Source: Deltaproteobacteria bacterium | GTDB lineage: Bacteria; Myxococcota_A; UBA9042; DTJE01 | Reading direction: 5' to 3' | Assembly: GCA_016784945.1 (NCBI GenBank) | Contig: JADHTP010000120.1 | Coordinates: forward strand, 1-8,826 | DNA: 8,826 nt | Shown here: one piece after another, positions 1 through 6,627 of the stretch | Layout: each line of letters starts with the position of its first letter | How positions within the stretch are numbered: position 1 is the stretch's first letter | Made by a program: the position numbers and the translations under genes | The notes under the pieces: generated by a model | Databases searched by the model: none | The model's input: the letters and a program-made list of their open reading frames with translations, nothing else | Told to the model about the DNA's origin: nothing

Positions 1-403
1 CCGACTGGCTGTCCAGGGAATCGGAATCTTCTTGTACCTCCCGCCGCAGGGCCCGCATCACCGGGCTCAGGAGTTCCTTGCGGGTGAAGGGCTTGGCGAT
101 ATAGTCGCGGGCCCCCAGGCGCATGGCCTTCACCGCCGTGCTGATGGTGGGGTAACCGGTGATCATGATGGTGGGGACATTCATGGCCCTGTCGCGCAGG
201 GCCTTCAACAACTCGATACCGTTCATTTCGGGCATCATCAGGTCGGTGATGACCAGGTCGTAGCCATCCTGTTCGAGCCGTTCCAGACCCTCGCGTGCCG
301 TCAGGAAGGTGTCCGTGTGGTAGCCCTTCCGGGTAAAGATCTTACGCAGGCTCGCCAACACCACTTCTTCGTCGTCGATGACCAGTATCCGGGGTTCATC
401 CAT
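1..403 (-). CDS. Response regulator receiver protein (3' end beyond window)
   Basis: CheY-like receiver domain, the probable phosphoacceptor of the histidine kinase encoded just upstream. Residues 1-120 carry the full receiver signature: the acidic pair D10/D11 after ILVI, the phosphoacceptor D54 in VITDLMMPEMNG, the conserved T82 in MITGYP, and K104 in the AKPF motif, followed by the last helix. About 134 codons are visible and the frame stays open to the left edge, so it is unknown whether the protein ends soon after the receiver or carries an output domain. The LMMPEMNG and TVKAM-like helix 4 pattern fits NtrC/FixJ-type or stand-alone receivers. The ATG at 401-403 is preceded by a strong GGAGGT at 411-416 with 7-nt spacing, and it overlaps the kinase stop codon by 8 bp, so the pair is almost certainly co-translated. 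Family identity is sure; pathway and output are unknown. Confidence 0.95.
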   Translation of the reverse strand, partial: MDEPRILVIDDEEVVLASLRKIFTRKGYHTDTFLTAREGLERLEQDGYDLVITDLMMPEMNGIELLKALRDRAMNVPTIMITGYPTISTAVKAMRLGARDYIAKPFTRKELLSPVMRALRREVQEDSDSLDSQS

Positions 404-2279
404 GGCTCGTACCTCCGCGCGAGGGCGGGCCGCCCTTTGAGGCACGGCCCCGACCGGCGGGAAAGATCATCCGGAAAACAGAACCTCTTCCCACCTGGCT
501 CTCCACTTCGATGGTCCCGTCGTTCTGCTCCACGATCCGGCGCACGACGGCCAGGCCCAGACCGTGGCCCTGCTCACCCTTGGTGGAGTAGAAGGGCTCG
601 AAGATCCGCGCAAGCTGCTCGTCGGGGATCCCGGTGCCATCGTCTTCAACCGCCAGGCTCACCGTGCGATCCTCCAGGCCCGTCCCGATACGGATGACGA
701 TGTTTCCCCGGCCATCGGTACCGTCCCGAGCGTTGATCACCAGGTTCAGGACCACCTGCTGGATCTGGTTGGGGTCCACTTCCACGGACAGGTCGTCACC
801 TTCCTGCTCCACCTCGATGGTCACGTCGTGGAACGAGGCCTGGTTCCGGACCAGTCCCACGGCCTTGTCCACCACGGGACGCAGGGGGGTCACCGATCGA
901 ACGGGCTGGTCCTGGCGCGAGTAATCCAGCAGGTCCCTTACGATCTGACGGCATCGCAGGGTTTCGTTGACGATGACCTGGAGGTCGTCACGGGATTCGT
1001 GCCCCTCGGGGGCATCGTCCATCAGGTCCTCGGCAAAGGTGAGGATCCCCGTGAGCGGGTTGTTGATCTCGTGGGCCACGCCCGCCGCCAGCTTGCCCAT
1101 GGCGGCATGCTTTTCCGACTGCAGCAGTTCCCGCTGCAACCGTTTCGATTCGGTGATGTCGGCGGACACGCAGCAGATACCTACGGGTTCGTCCCGGTAG
1201 TCGGTCAACAGGATCCTCTCCGAAGCCAGGATCCGCTCTTCATCCCCGAAGGTGAACACTTCCCGGCTGCTCACGTGCTCCTGTTCCCTCAGAAGGGTCA
1301 GGTCGTTCATTTCGAAGGTTTCCGCCGTGTCGTCCCCGAAGACCTCCCGCGCCGTGCGGCCCAGGATTTCTCGTGGGGGCCGTCCGATGAAACGGGCGGC
1401 GGCCGGGTTCACCAGCTGGTAGCGCCCGTCGGGGTCCTTGATGGTGATGAGACCATGGGCCGCGTTCACGATCTGTTTGAAACGCCGTGCCGATTCCTCG
1501 GTTTCGCGTTTCAGCAGGACCTGCTCCGTCACTTCGCGGGAGGTGATCACCACGCCGCTGCGGCCCTCCTCGTCCCGGATCGGGTTGGCCGTGACCTCGT
1601 AATAGGCATCTTCGCCTTCCCCGGGGCTCCACCCGATGCAGCACTGCTGCTGCACCACGGTCAGGGCTTCTTCCGACTGCATGGCCGCGATCCGCGGACA
1701 GGTGCAGTCGTCACACACGGCCGGGTTGTCGTTGTGACAAACGGTCTCGCTGCACAGGAAACCCAGCACCTCTTCGGCCGATCGCCCCGTCACCGCCTCG
1801 AAACGCTGGTTCACCCGTCGGATATGCCCTTCTGCATCCACGACCATCACCGCGTCCGGCAGGCTGTCCAGGATCGCCTGCAACTGCCGGCGGTCCTCGC
1901 GCATGTCCGATTCCAGGCGGGTCTTCAAGCTCAGTTCATCCCGCAGGTGCTGGGCCACGGCGTCGAGGTCCCAGAACACGCTGGCCATGTTGTGGTCCAT
2001 GACGCGAACGTGATCGGAGACCCGCTGCTGGATATCGTCACGGACGCCGTCCACGCCCGTCAGTTCGATGATCAGTTCGAGGTCCGGAAGATCGAGGGCT
2101 TCATCCAGCCCGGTGAAGGTGGCCCAGCCCTGCTCACGTGCGTAGTCCATGGCCGGCGCCGAGGGATCGATGTCCACCACGCCAAGGATCTCCAGGCTCA
2201 GGGTGGCGAGACGTTCCTGCACCACCAGTTCCAGGACGGCCCGGCATCCCTGTCCCCCACCTACGAACACGGTCTTCAT
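396..2279 (-). CDS. Soluble PAS sensor histidine kinase with N-terminal Rossmann-like domain
   Basis: A 627-residue sensor kinase with no predicted membrane segment or signal peptide, so it should sense a cytoplasmic signal. Residues 1-105 look like a Rossmann nucleotide-binding fold: VGGGQGC at 6-12, an acidic end of strand 2 at D36/D38 (GVVDIDP), and a closing DHNMASVFWDL segment at 95-105. A short coiled linker (106-133) precedes PAS1 (about 134-255), which contains a cysteine cluster C176, C181, C189, C192, C194 plus C213/C214. PAS2 spans about 263-378 and ends in the usual DITESKR. The HisKA H-box is AHEINNP with phosphorylatable H403. The catalytic domain shows an N box (N512, N516), DDGTGIP (546-552), FEPFYSTK (560-567) and GHGLGLAVV (571-579). 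The layout resembles NtrB/AtoS-type kinases. The start lies in an ATGA overlap with a small upstream ORF, with GAGGGG at 2289-2294. The stop overlaps the receiver gene, its likely partner. The stimulus is not known; a redox or metabolite ligand is my inference. Confidence 0.95.
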   Translation of the reverse strand: MKTVFVGGGQGCRAVLELVVQERLATLSLEILGVVDIDPSAPAMDYAREQGWATFTGLDEALDLPDLELIIELTGVDGVRDDIQQRVSDHVRVMDHNMASVFWDLDAVAQHLRDELSLKTRLESDMREDRRQLQAILDSLPDAVMVVDAEGHIRRVNQRFEAVTGRSAEEVLGFLCSETVCHNDNPAVCDDCTCPRIAAMQSEEALTVVQQQCCIGWSPGEGEDAYYEVTANPIRDEEGRSGVVITSREVTEQVLLKRETEESARRFKQIVNAAHGLITIKDPDGRYQLVNPAAARFIGRPPREILGRTAREVFGDDTAETFEMNDLTLLREQEHVSSREVFTFGDEERILASERILLTDYRDEPVGICCVSADITESKRLQRELLQSEKHAAMGKLAAGVAHEINNPLTGILTFAEDLMDDAPEGHESRDDLQVIVNETLRCRQIVRDLLDYSRQDQPVRSVTPLRPVVDKAVGLVRNQASFHDVTIEVEQEGDDLSVEVDPNQIQQVVLNLVINARDGTDGRGNIVIRIGTGLEDRTVSLAVEDDGTGIPDEQLARIFEPFYSTKGEQGHGLGLAVVRRIVEQNDGTIEVESQVGRGSVFRMIFPAGRGRASKGGPPSRGGTSHG

Positions 2280-2440
2280 GACCCCGGTCCCCTCGATCGC
2301 GCAGGCATTCCCTTCGATCCAGTATAGATGGCGTGGCGGACGGCGGCAACGGAGGGTCGGGTCAGATCACGGCCGGGGACCACCACCGGTGACAGGACGC
2401 CGACAATGACCGCCAGCTTCACGATTTCCATGAAACGCAT
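2276..2440 (-). CDS. Small hydrophobic peptide (54 aa) coupled to the kinase
   Basis: A short ORF of 54 codons. It begins MRFMEIVKLAV, has one hydrophobic stretch at about residues 8-21 (LAVIVGVLSPVVVP), and then a basic Arg/Gly/Pro-rich tail. Two things support it as a real gene: an AGGGGG ribosome binding site at 2449-2454, 8 nt before the ATG, and a stop codon that shares the ATGA with the kinase start, the classic arrangement for translational coupling. It could be a small single-pass membrane peptide or a leader peptide that mainly serves to deliver ribosomes to the kinase. I recognise no family, and the C-terminal half looks low in complexity, so a purely regulatory upstream ORF is equally possible. 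Confidence 0.5.
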   Translation of the reverse strand: MRFMEIVKLAVIVGVLSPVVVPGRDLTRPSVAAVRHAIYTGSKGMPARSRGPGS

Positions 2441-2448
2441 TGGACAAA

Positions 2449-2454
2449 CCCCCT
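2449..2454 (-). promoter_or_regulatory. Ribosome binding site of the small upstream ORF
   Basis: AGGGGG on the minus strand, 8 nt before the ATG at 2438-2440. It is as purine-rich as the one in front of the kinase (GAGGGG, 2289-2294) and is the main reason to treat the 54-codon ORF as translated. Confidence 0.5.
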
Positions 2455-2564
2455 GAAATAACTTGTCTTCGACTGAACCGGACGACTCGCCACAATATTA
2501 CTGTATCAACGGCGATCGAGGAAATTTCGTATCGTTCGATTATGCTGGATAATGGAATCGGACC

Positions 2565-2831
2565 ATGAACACCGGCCAGTCGCCATGGGACGACACGCTG
2601 GAGGTTTGGGCGCAGCCCCGGGTAAGGTTTTCAAGGTTTCGAACTGGGCGATCCGGCGTTCGCGGCCGAACTGGTGGATGGGCACATCCTTGCCGACCGC
2701 GTCGGGGACAAGTCGAATCCCCACTATGGTCAGATCGGCATCTCGACGACGGACGTGGGAGACGCCGAAGCCTGGAACACCCTCGAATCGGTGCTGACAC
2801 TCTACCTCGAAGCCGGTGGCGGCAGAAGCGC
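2565..2831 (+). pseudogene. Possible frameshifted, truncated coding remnant of unknown family
   Basis: From an ATG at 2565 the plus strand reads protein-like sequence (MNTGQSPWDDTLEVWAQP). After a T-run at 2628-2631 the protein-like reading moves to the next frame, giving FELGDPAFAAELVDGHIL and, after a few more residues, DKSNPHYGQIGISTTDV and TLESVLTLYLEAGGG, up to about 2831. Removing a single T from the run joins the two parts into one reading frame of about 90 residues. Third codon positions in the downstream part are mostly G or C, and first positions are G-rich, as in real genes here. Past 2831 the frame is only the antisense of the lipoprotein end, so the gene would be cut off there. 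I do not recognise the protein. It could also be a chance open frame; the opposite strand also has short ORFs here but they look less natural. Confidence 0.33.
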
Positions 2832-5800
2832 CTACTGGGCGATGAACTGGATGTCGTCGATGAGGATCAGGGTGTCGAACACCGAGTCCCCGGCGTCACC
2901 CACGAAGAAGGCCAGGGTGAGGGGTTCGTCGTCCTCGAACAGGCCCGTGATGTCGGCTTCGAACTCGAGCCACGGCGTCATCCAGACACCGCCCACGTCG
3001 AACCCCACGTCCGCTTCTTCCAGGCCCATGTACAGGCTGCCGCAGCCGGCGCAGTCGGTGCTGGAACAGAAGTCGTCGATGGTGGCATTGAGCAGGTCCA
3101 CCACGTTGCCGCCGCCGAAGAGACGGGCATAGAAGTAGTCCTGGTAGATGCTGCCGCAGTACTCGATGAACTCCTCTGAATACAGGCGGAACGAGAACTT
3201 GACCTTGGTGATGTCGTTGGGCAGGCACAGGCTCAGCTTGAGGTGGCCCACGCCCTCACCGAACACGCCGGTCCCCACCATGGCCATCCACTGCCCTTCG
3301 GGGGCCGGGGTGCCGCCCAGGTGGGTCTGCACGGTGACGTCGTTCTCGTAGGTCCAGCCGTCCAGGTTGCCCGCCTCGAATCCCAGGTCCGGGCAGTTCA
3401 GACCGAAGGTGCAGGACAGGCACGGGTCCACGCACTGGCCCATCACGTCGCAGTTCTCGGAAACCTCGCAGGAGCCGCAGGTCCCGCCGCATCCGTCGGG
3501 GCCGCACTGCTTGCCGTCACAATAGGGGGTGCAGGCCTCGCAGACGCCGCCCTGGCAGGACGTGCCCTCGGCACAGTCCGTGTCGCCGCACACCGTTCCG
3601 CAACCGTCGGGACCGCATTCCTTGCCCACGCAGTCGGGGACACAGACGGTCTGGCACATGCCGGCCGCATCACAGTAACCCTGGGCGCAGGTCCCGCAGA
3701 ACCCGCCGCAACCGTCGGGACCGCACTCCTTGCCAACGCAGTCCGGGGTGCAGCACTCGGGGCTGACCACGGGCAGGTAGGCGCAGGTGTTGCTCACGCA
3801 GAGGTCCTCGGTGCAGGGGTCCTGGTCATTGCAGTCGTCCATGGTGTTGCAGCACTCGATGTCCGGGAAGGGGTCGTGTTCGCAACCGGAATCGGGCAGG
3901 CAGTAGTCGAAGGTGCAGACGTCCCCGTCATCGCAGTCCAGGTCGCCGCCCGACTCGCAGATGCCGAGGAAGCACATTTCGTTGATGGTGCACAGGTCAC
4001 CGTCCTCGCAGGCCACGTCCGTCAGCAGGTCGTACCAGCAGGCATTGACGGGGTCGCAGTTGTCGTCGGTGCAGGGATTCAGGTCGTCGCAGTCCACGGG
4101 CACGCTGCCGACGCAGTTGCCGCCGAGGCACTTGTCCACGGTGGTGCAGATGCTCTCGTCGTCGCAGTCCGTCCCGTCGTCCGCCTGGAGGCTGTCGCAG
4201 ACGCCCGTCAACTGGTTGCACAGGGTCCAGGAGCACAGGGTGTCGTTGGTGTGGTCGCATTCCACGATGGAGTCCGGGTCCAGGACGCACTGGTTCTGGA
4301 GGCAGATGAGGGTCCCGTTGCAGGCATCGCCGTCCTCGAACAGGGCGCAATCCTCGTTGGCGGTGCAGATGCAGCCGGGGACCTGGGTCCCCTTGCACTG
4401 GCCATTGAGGCACTCGTCGTTTTCGGTGCAGGTGGACCCGTCCTCGCAGTCCACCGTGTTGTAGGTGTACACGCACCCCTTGTCCGCCAGGCAATCGTCG
4501 TCGGTGCACACGTTGTCGTCGTTGCATTCAACGGCCTTGCCCGTGCAGGTCGCGTTCAGGCAGATGTCGTCGTCGGTGCACAAGTCACCGTCCTCGCACT
4601 TGGTGCCGTCGGCCAGGGGCTTTTCGATGCAGGCCCCGGTTTCGGTCTGGCACTGGGAGGTCATGCAGGGGTTCAGGCTGGTGCAGGTCACCACGGTGCT
4701 CTGGTCCACCACGCATTTCTTCTCCTGGCAGACCAGGGTCCCGTTGCAGAAGTTGCCGTCTTCGAAGGGCTCACAGTTCACGTCCAGCTGGCACTGGCAG
4801 CCATCGATGTCTTCACCCAGGCACACGCCGTCGAGGCAGGTGTCGTTCACGGTGCATTCGTCCTCGTCGTCGCAGGGCAGGACGTTGTTCATGTTGGTGC
4901 ACCCGGCGAGCGGGTCACAGTCGTCGTCGGTGCACACGTTGTCGTCATCGCAGTCCACGGGCTTGCCCACGCAGTTGCCGTCGGCGCAGTAGTCGTCGAA
5001 GGTGCACTCGTTGCCGTCTTCGCAGGCCGTGCCGTCCAGTTCGTTCTGGATGATGCAGTCGCCGGTGGCGGATTCGCAGTACACGGACTTGCAGGAGCCC
5101 TCGGGGTCTTCGCAATTCACGATGGTGTCATTGTCGATGACGCACTCGTTGTTCAGGCAGATGAGCGTCCCGTTGCACAGGTCGCCGTCTTCCTTGTCGG
5201 CGCAGTCGGGGTCGGTCCCGCACTCGCAGGCCGGCTTGGGCGTGCCCTGGCAGATGCCTTCGATGCACTGGTCGTTTTCGGTGCAGAAGTTCCCGTCGGA
5301 ACACGCGTCGGTGTTGTTGGTGTACACGCAGCCCGTCAGGGGGTTGCAGTCGTCGTCGGTGCACAGGTTGCCGTCGTCACACACCAGGGGGGAACCCTTG
5401 CACTGCCCCTCGTCACAGGCATCGTCCAGGGTGCACAGGGAGTTGTCGTCGCAGGTCGTCCCGTCGTTCAGGTGGTCCAGGACACAGTTGCCGGTCAGCG
5501 CTTCGCAGAAGTACTTCTGGCAGGCCGGGGGCGTGTCCAGGCACTCCACCAACGTGGCAGGGTCGATGATGCATTCGTATTCCTGGCAGATGAGCGTGCC
5601 GTCGCAGAGGTTGCCGTTTTCATACACCTCGCAACCCGCGTCGTCCTTGCACTTGCAGGCCGGGTTGTCGATGCCCGTGCAGACGCCGTCGGCGCAGTGG
5701 TCATCCACGGTGCAGAAGTCGCCGTCGTCGCACCCGTCCGTGTTGTTGGTGTACACGCAGCCCGTGGCCGGATCGCAGGTGTCCGTGGTGCAGGGGTTGC

Positions 5801-6443
5801 CGTCGTCGCAGGTGACGGCCTTGCCCAGGCAGGTCCCGGCGGTGCACTGGTCCTCGGAGGTGCAGGCGCTGGAATCGTCGCAGGGCGCATCGTCCGCCTT
5901 GTTTTCCTCCACACAGGCCCCAGTGGCCGGAACGCAGGTGTTCTTCTTGCAGGGATTCGCATGCTCCTCGCACTGGATCTCGGTGCCGGGCTTCACCTTG
6001 CAAAGGCCGTCCGTCGGATCACAGAACAGGGTCCCGTTGCACAGGTCGCCGTCTTCCTTGTCGGCGCAGTCGGCATCGGTGGCGCAGGCGCAATCGGCCG
6101 TGGGAATCCCGGCGCAGATGCCCGAGGTGCATACGTCGTTCTTCGTACAGTCCACGCCGTCGTCGCACTGGGTGTTGTCCACCGCGCCGATCCGGGAACA
6201 CCGTTGCTGGGCATTGCAGATCACGACTTCGCACTGACCCAGGTCGGTGAACTTGTCCTTGCAGTCGTCGGCGGTCTGGCATTCCGGCGGTATGTACTGG
6301 TCGGTGAAGCCGAAGTCGTACCCCTTGTCGGCGATGATCACGTCGGTGCCCGTTCCCGGGTCGTTTGCCGTGTCACCGCCGCCACCGCCGCAGGCCCACA
6401 GGAATGCAGTGATGAACAGTACGGACGTCTTTTTTGCAGTCAT
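2832..6443 (-). CDS. Giant Cys/Asp-rich repeat lipoprotein with C-terminal jelly-roll-like domain
   Basis: A 1203-residue exported lipoprotein. The signal peptide MTAKKTSVLFITAFLWAC ends in a lipobox with C18, followed by a Gly run and an Asp-rich spacer. By hand count it has about 160 cysteines and is very acidic, which fits a disulfide-rich, possibly calcium-binding extracellular rod. A partial unit (about 55-117) is followed by five tandem repeats starting at residues 118, 263, 406, 549 and 691, each about 143 long. Each has a CNGTLIC-type motif and a CDDGNPCTTDTCDP-type segment ending CVYTNN. Then come three CxGKxCGPDGCG modules (about 898-992). Residues 1017-1203 form a beta-sandwich-like domain with GNLDGW, SEEFIEYCGSIYQDYF (1089-1104) and VGDAGDSVFDTLILIDDI (1181-1198), resembling choice-of-anchor-type domains. 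ATG 6443 is preferred over the upstream TTG 6449 because AGAGGG at 6453-6458 lies 9 nt from the ATG but only 3 nt from the TTG. An adhesin or structural surface role is inference. Confidence 0.93.
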   Translation of the reverse strand: MTAKKTSVLFITAFLWACGGGGGDTANDPGTGTDVIIADKGYDFGFTDQYIPPECQTADDCKDKFTDLGQCEVVICNAQQRCSRIGAVDNTQCDDGVDCTKNDVCTSGICAGIPTADCACATDADCADKEDGDLCNGTLFCDPTDGLCKVKPGTEIQCEEHANPCKKNTCVPATGACVEENKADDAPCDDSSACTSEDQCTAGTCLGKAVTCDDGNPCTTDTCDPATGCVYTNNTDGCDDGDFCTVDDHCADGVCTGIDNPACKCKDDAGCEVYENGNLCDGTLICQEYECIIDPATLVECLDTPPACQKYFCEALTGNCVLDHLNDGTTCDDNSLCTLDDACDEGQCKGSPLVCDDGNLCTDDDCNPLTGCVYTNNTDACSDGNFCTENDQCIEGICQGTPKPACECGTDPDCADKEDGDLCNGTLICLNNECVIDNDTIVNCEDPEGSCKSVYCESATGDCIIQNELDGTACEDGNECTFDDYCADGNCVGKPVDCDDDNVCTDDDCDPLAGCTNMNNVLPCDDEDECTVNDTCLDGVCLGEDIDGCQCQLDVNCEPFEDGNFCNGTLVCQEKKCVVDQSTVVTCTSLNPCMTSQCQTETGACIEKPLADGTKCEDGDLCTDDDICLNATCTGKAVECNDDNVCTDDDCLADKGCVYTYNTVDCEDGSTCTENDECLNGQCKGTQVPGCICTANEDCALFEDGDACNGTLICLQNQCVLDPDSIVECDHTNDTLCSWTLCNQLTGVCDSLQADDGTDCDDESICTTVDKCLGGNCVGSVPVDCDDLNPCTDDNCDPVNACWYDLLTDVACEDGDLCTINEMCFLGICESGGDLDCDDGDVCTFDYCLPDSGCEHDPFPDIECCNTMDDCNDQDPCTEDLCVSNTCAYLPVVSPECCTPDCVGKECGPDGCGGFCGTCAQGYCDAAGMCQTVCVPDCVGKECGPDGCGTVCGDTDCAEGTSCQGGVCEACTPYCDGKQCGPDGCGGTCGSCEVSENCDVMGQCVDPCLSCTFGLNCPDLGFEAGNLDGWTYENDVTVQTHLGGTPAPEGQWMAMVGTGVFGEGVGHLKLSLCLPNDITKVKFSFRLYSEEFIEYCGSIYQDYFYARLFGGGNVVDLLNATIDDFCSSTDCAGCGSLYMGLEEADVGFDVGGVWMTPWLEFEADITGLFEDDEPLTLAFFVGDAGDSVFDTLILIDDIQFIAQ
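5167..5209 (-). repeat. 43-bp perfect direct repeat, copy A
   Basis: Identical base for base to 6031-6073. It encodes the ADKEDGDLCNGT segment of the third repeat unit, while the other copy lies in the first unit, two periods away. The second, fourth and fifth units differ here at amino acid level. Confidence 0.85.
6031..6073 (-). repeat. 43-bp perfect direct repeat, copy B
   Basis: Partner of 5167-5209, in the first repeat unit of the large lipoprotein gene. The copies are 864 bp apart, which is two repeat periods, so recombination between them would remove or add two whole units and keep the reading frame. Confidence 0.85.
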
Positions 6444-6452
6444 GATCAATAT

Positions 6453-6458
6453 CCCTCT
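6453..6458 (-). promoter_or_regulatory. Ribosome binding site that selects the ATG start at 6443
   Basis: AGAGGG on the minus strand. Spacing is 9 nt to the ATG at 6441-6443 and 3 nt to the in-frame TTG at 6447-6449, so the ATG is the likely start. The signal peptide is intact with either start. Confidence 0.6.
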
Positions 6459-6473
6459 TCGAAAATCGGCCGT

Positions 6474-6502
6474 ACCTTAGTAGAAGGAACAGGATAAATC
6501 AA
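6474..6502 (-). promoter_or_regulatory. Candidate sigma70-type promoter of the large lipoprotein gene
   Basis: On the minus strand TTGATT (6497-6502) is separated by 17 bp from TAAGGT (6474-6479). The -35 matches 4 of 6 consensus bases and the -10 only 3 of 6, but spacing and distance are right: transcription would start near 6467, about 24 nt before the ATG. An 8-bp palindrome GGGCGCCC (6515-6522) sits just upstream and could be an operator. Weak evidence. Confidence 0.27.
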
Positions 6503-6577
6503 GCCCGTCTGGGGGGGCGCCCAAATTCACCGCATGCATCGCGATTCGACGCAGATTTGACGGTGGATTTGGGGGGC

Positions 6578-6598
6578 GTTGATCGTTCATCGTTCATC
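6578..6598 (+). repeat. 7-nt tandem repeat tract (three units)
   Basis: Three consecutive heptamers GTTGATC, GTTCATC, GTTCATC in perfect 7-nt register, 30 bp beyond the stop of the 597-residue lipoprotein gene. The unit GTTCATC also occurs in the tract at 8474-8526 on the other side of that gene. The pattern resembles the short tandemly repeated repetitive (STRR) heptamers described in cyanobacteria. Function unknown. Confidence 0.75.
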
Positions 6599-6627
6599 GA
6601 GGGATGCCGCGTTCCGCCTGTCGACCC

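Larger units (their letters stand above)
2441..2831. other. Intergenic region between lipoprotein stop and kinase operon
   Basis: About 390 bp without a supported minus-strand gene. The part at 2485-2560 is visibly more AT-rich than its surroundings and is the likely place for the promoter of the kinase operon, but I could not pick convincing -35 and -10 boxes. The best candidate -10, TAATAT on the minus strand near 2495-2500, has no matching -35. No clear hairpin with a T-run was seen after the lipoprotein stop at 2832. The rest (2565-2831) reads as a plus-strand coding remnant, listed separately. Confidence 0.5.
3947..6092 (-). repeat. Five tandem ~429-bp coding repeats
   Basis: The units start at about 6092, 5657, 5228, 4799 and 4373 and differ in length by only a few codons (period 142-145 residues). 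Identity is mosaic: some stretches are perfect at DNA level. For example, the 43 bases at 5167-5209 are identical to 6031-6073, and the 26 bases at 5311-5336 are identical to 5740-5765. Other parts keep only the cysteine and aspartate positions. This suggests expansion by duplication, with later exchange between units. Confidence 0.9.

Noticed and set aside
564..2327. A 587-codon open frame on the plus strand opposite the histidine kinase
   Set aside because: The minus strand carries all the kinase motifs; the plus frame has no recognisable domain and arises from GC-rich third positions.
2506..2724. A 72-codon minus-strand ORF in the intergenic region
   Set aside because: It is opposite the more protein-like plus-strand remnant and has no clear ribosome binding site.
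3947..6092. CRISPR array
   Set aside because: The regular repeats are about 429 bp long and encode protein; there are no short identical repeats separated by unique spacers.
3243..6497. A 1084-codon open frame on the plus strand opposite the large lipoprotein gene
   Set aside because: It lies antisense to a gene with clear signal peptide, repeats and binding site. Its product is a monotonous run of Ala, Val, Gly and His that follows from the repeated acidic/cysteine codons of the other strand.
6518..6578. Inverted repeat CCCAAAT (6520-6526) / ATTTGGG (6567-6573) as a terminator of the 597-residue lipoprotein gene
   Set aside because: Only 7 bp of pairing around a loop of 40 nt and no T-run on the minus strand after it.
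6503..6601. A 32-codon minus-strand ORF starting in the 7-nt repeats
   Set aside because: No ribosome binding site, low-complexity product, and its start codon is simply part of the repeat unit.
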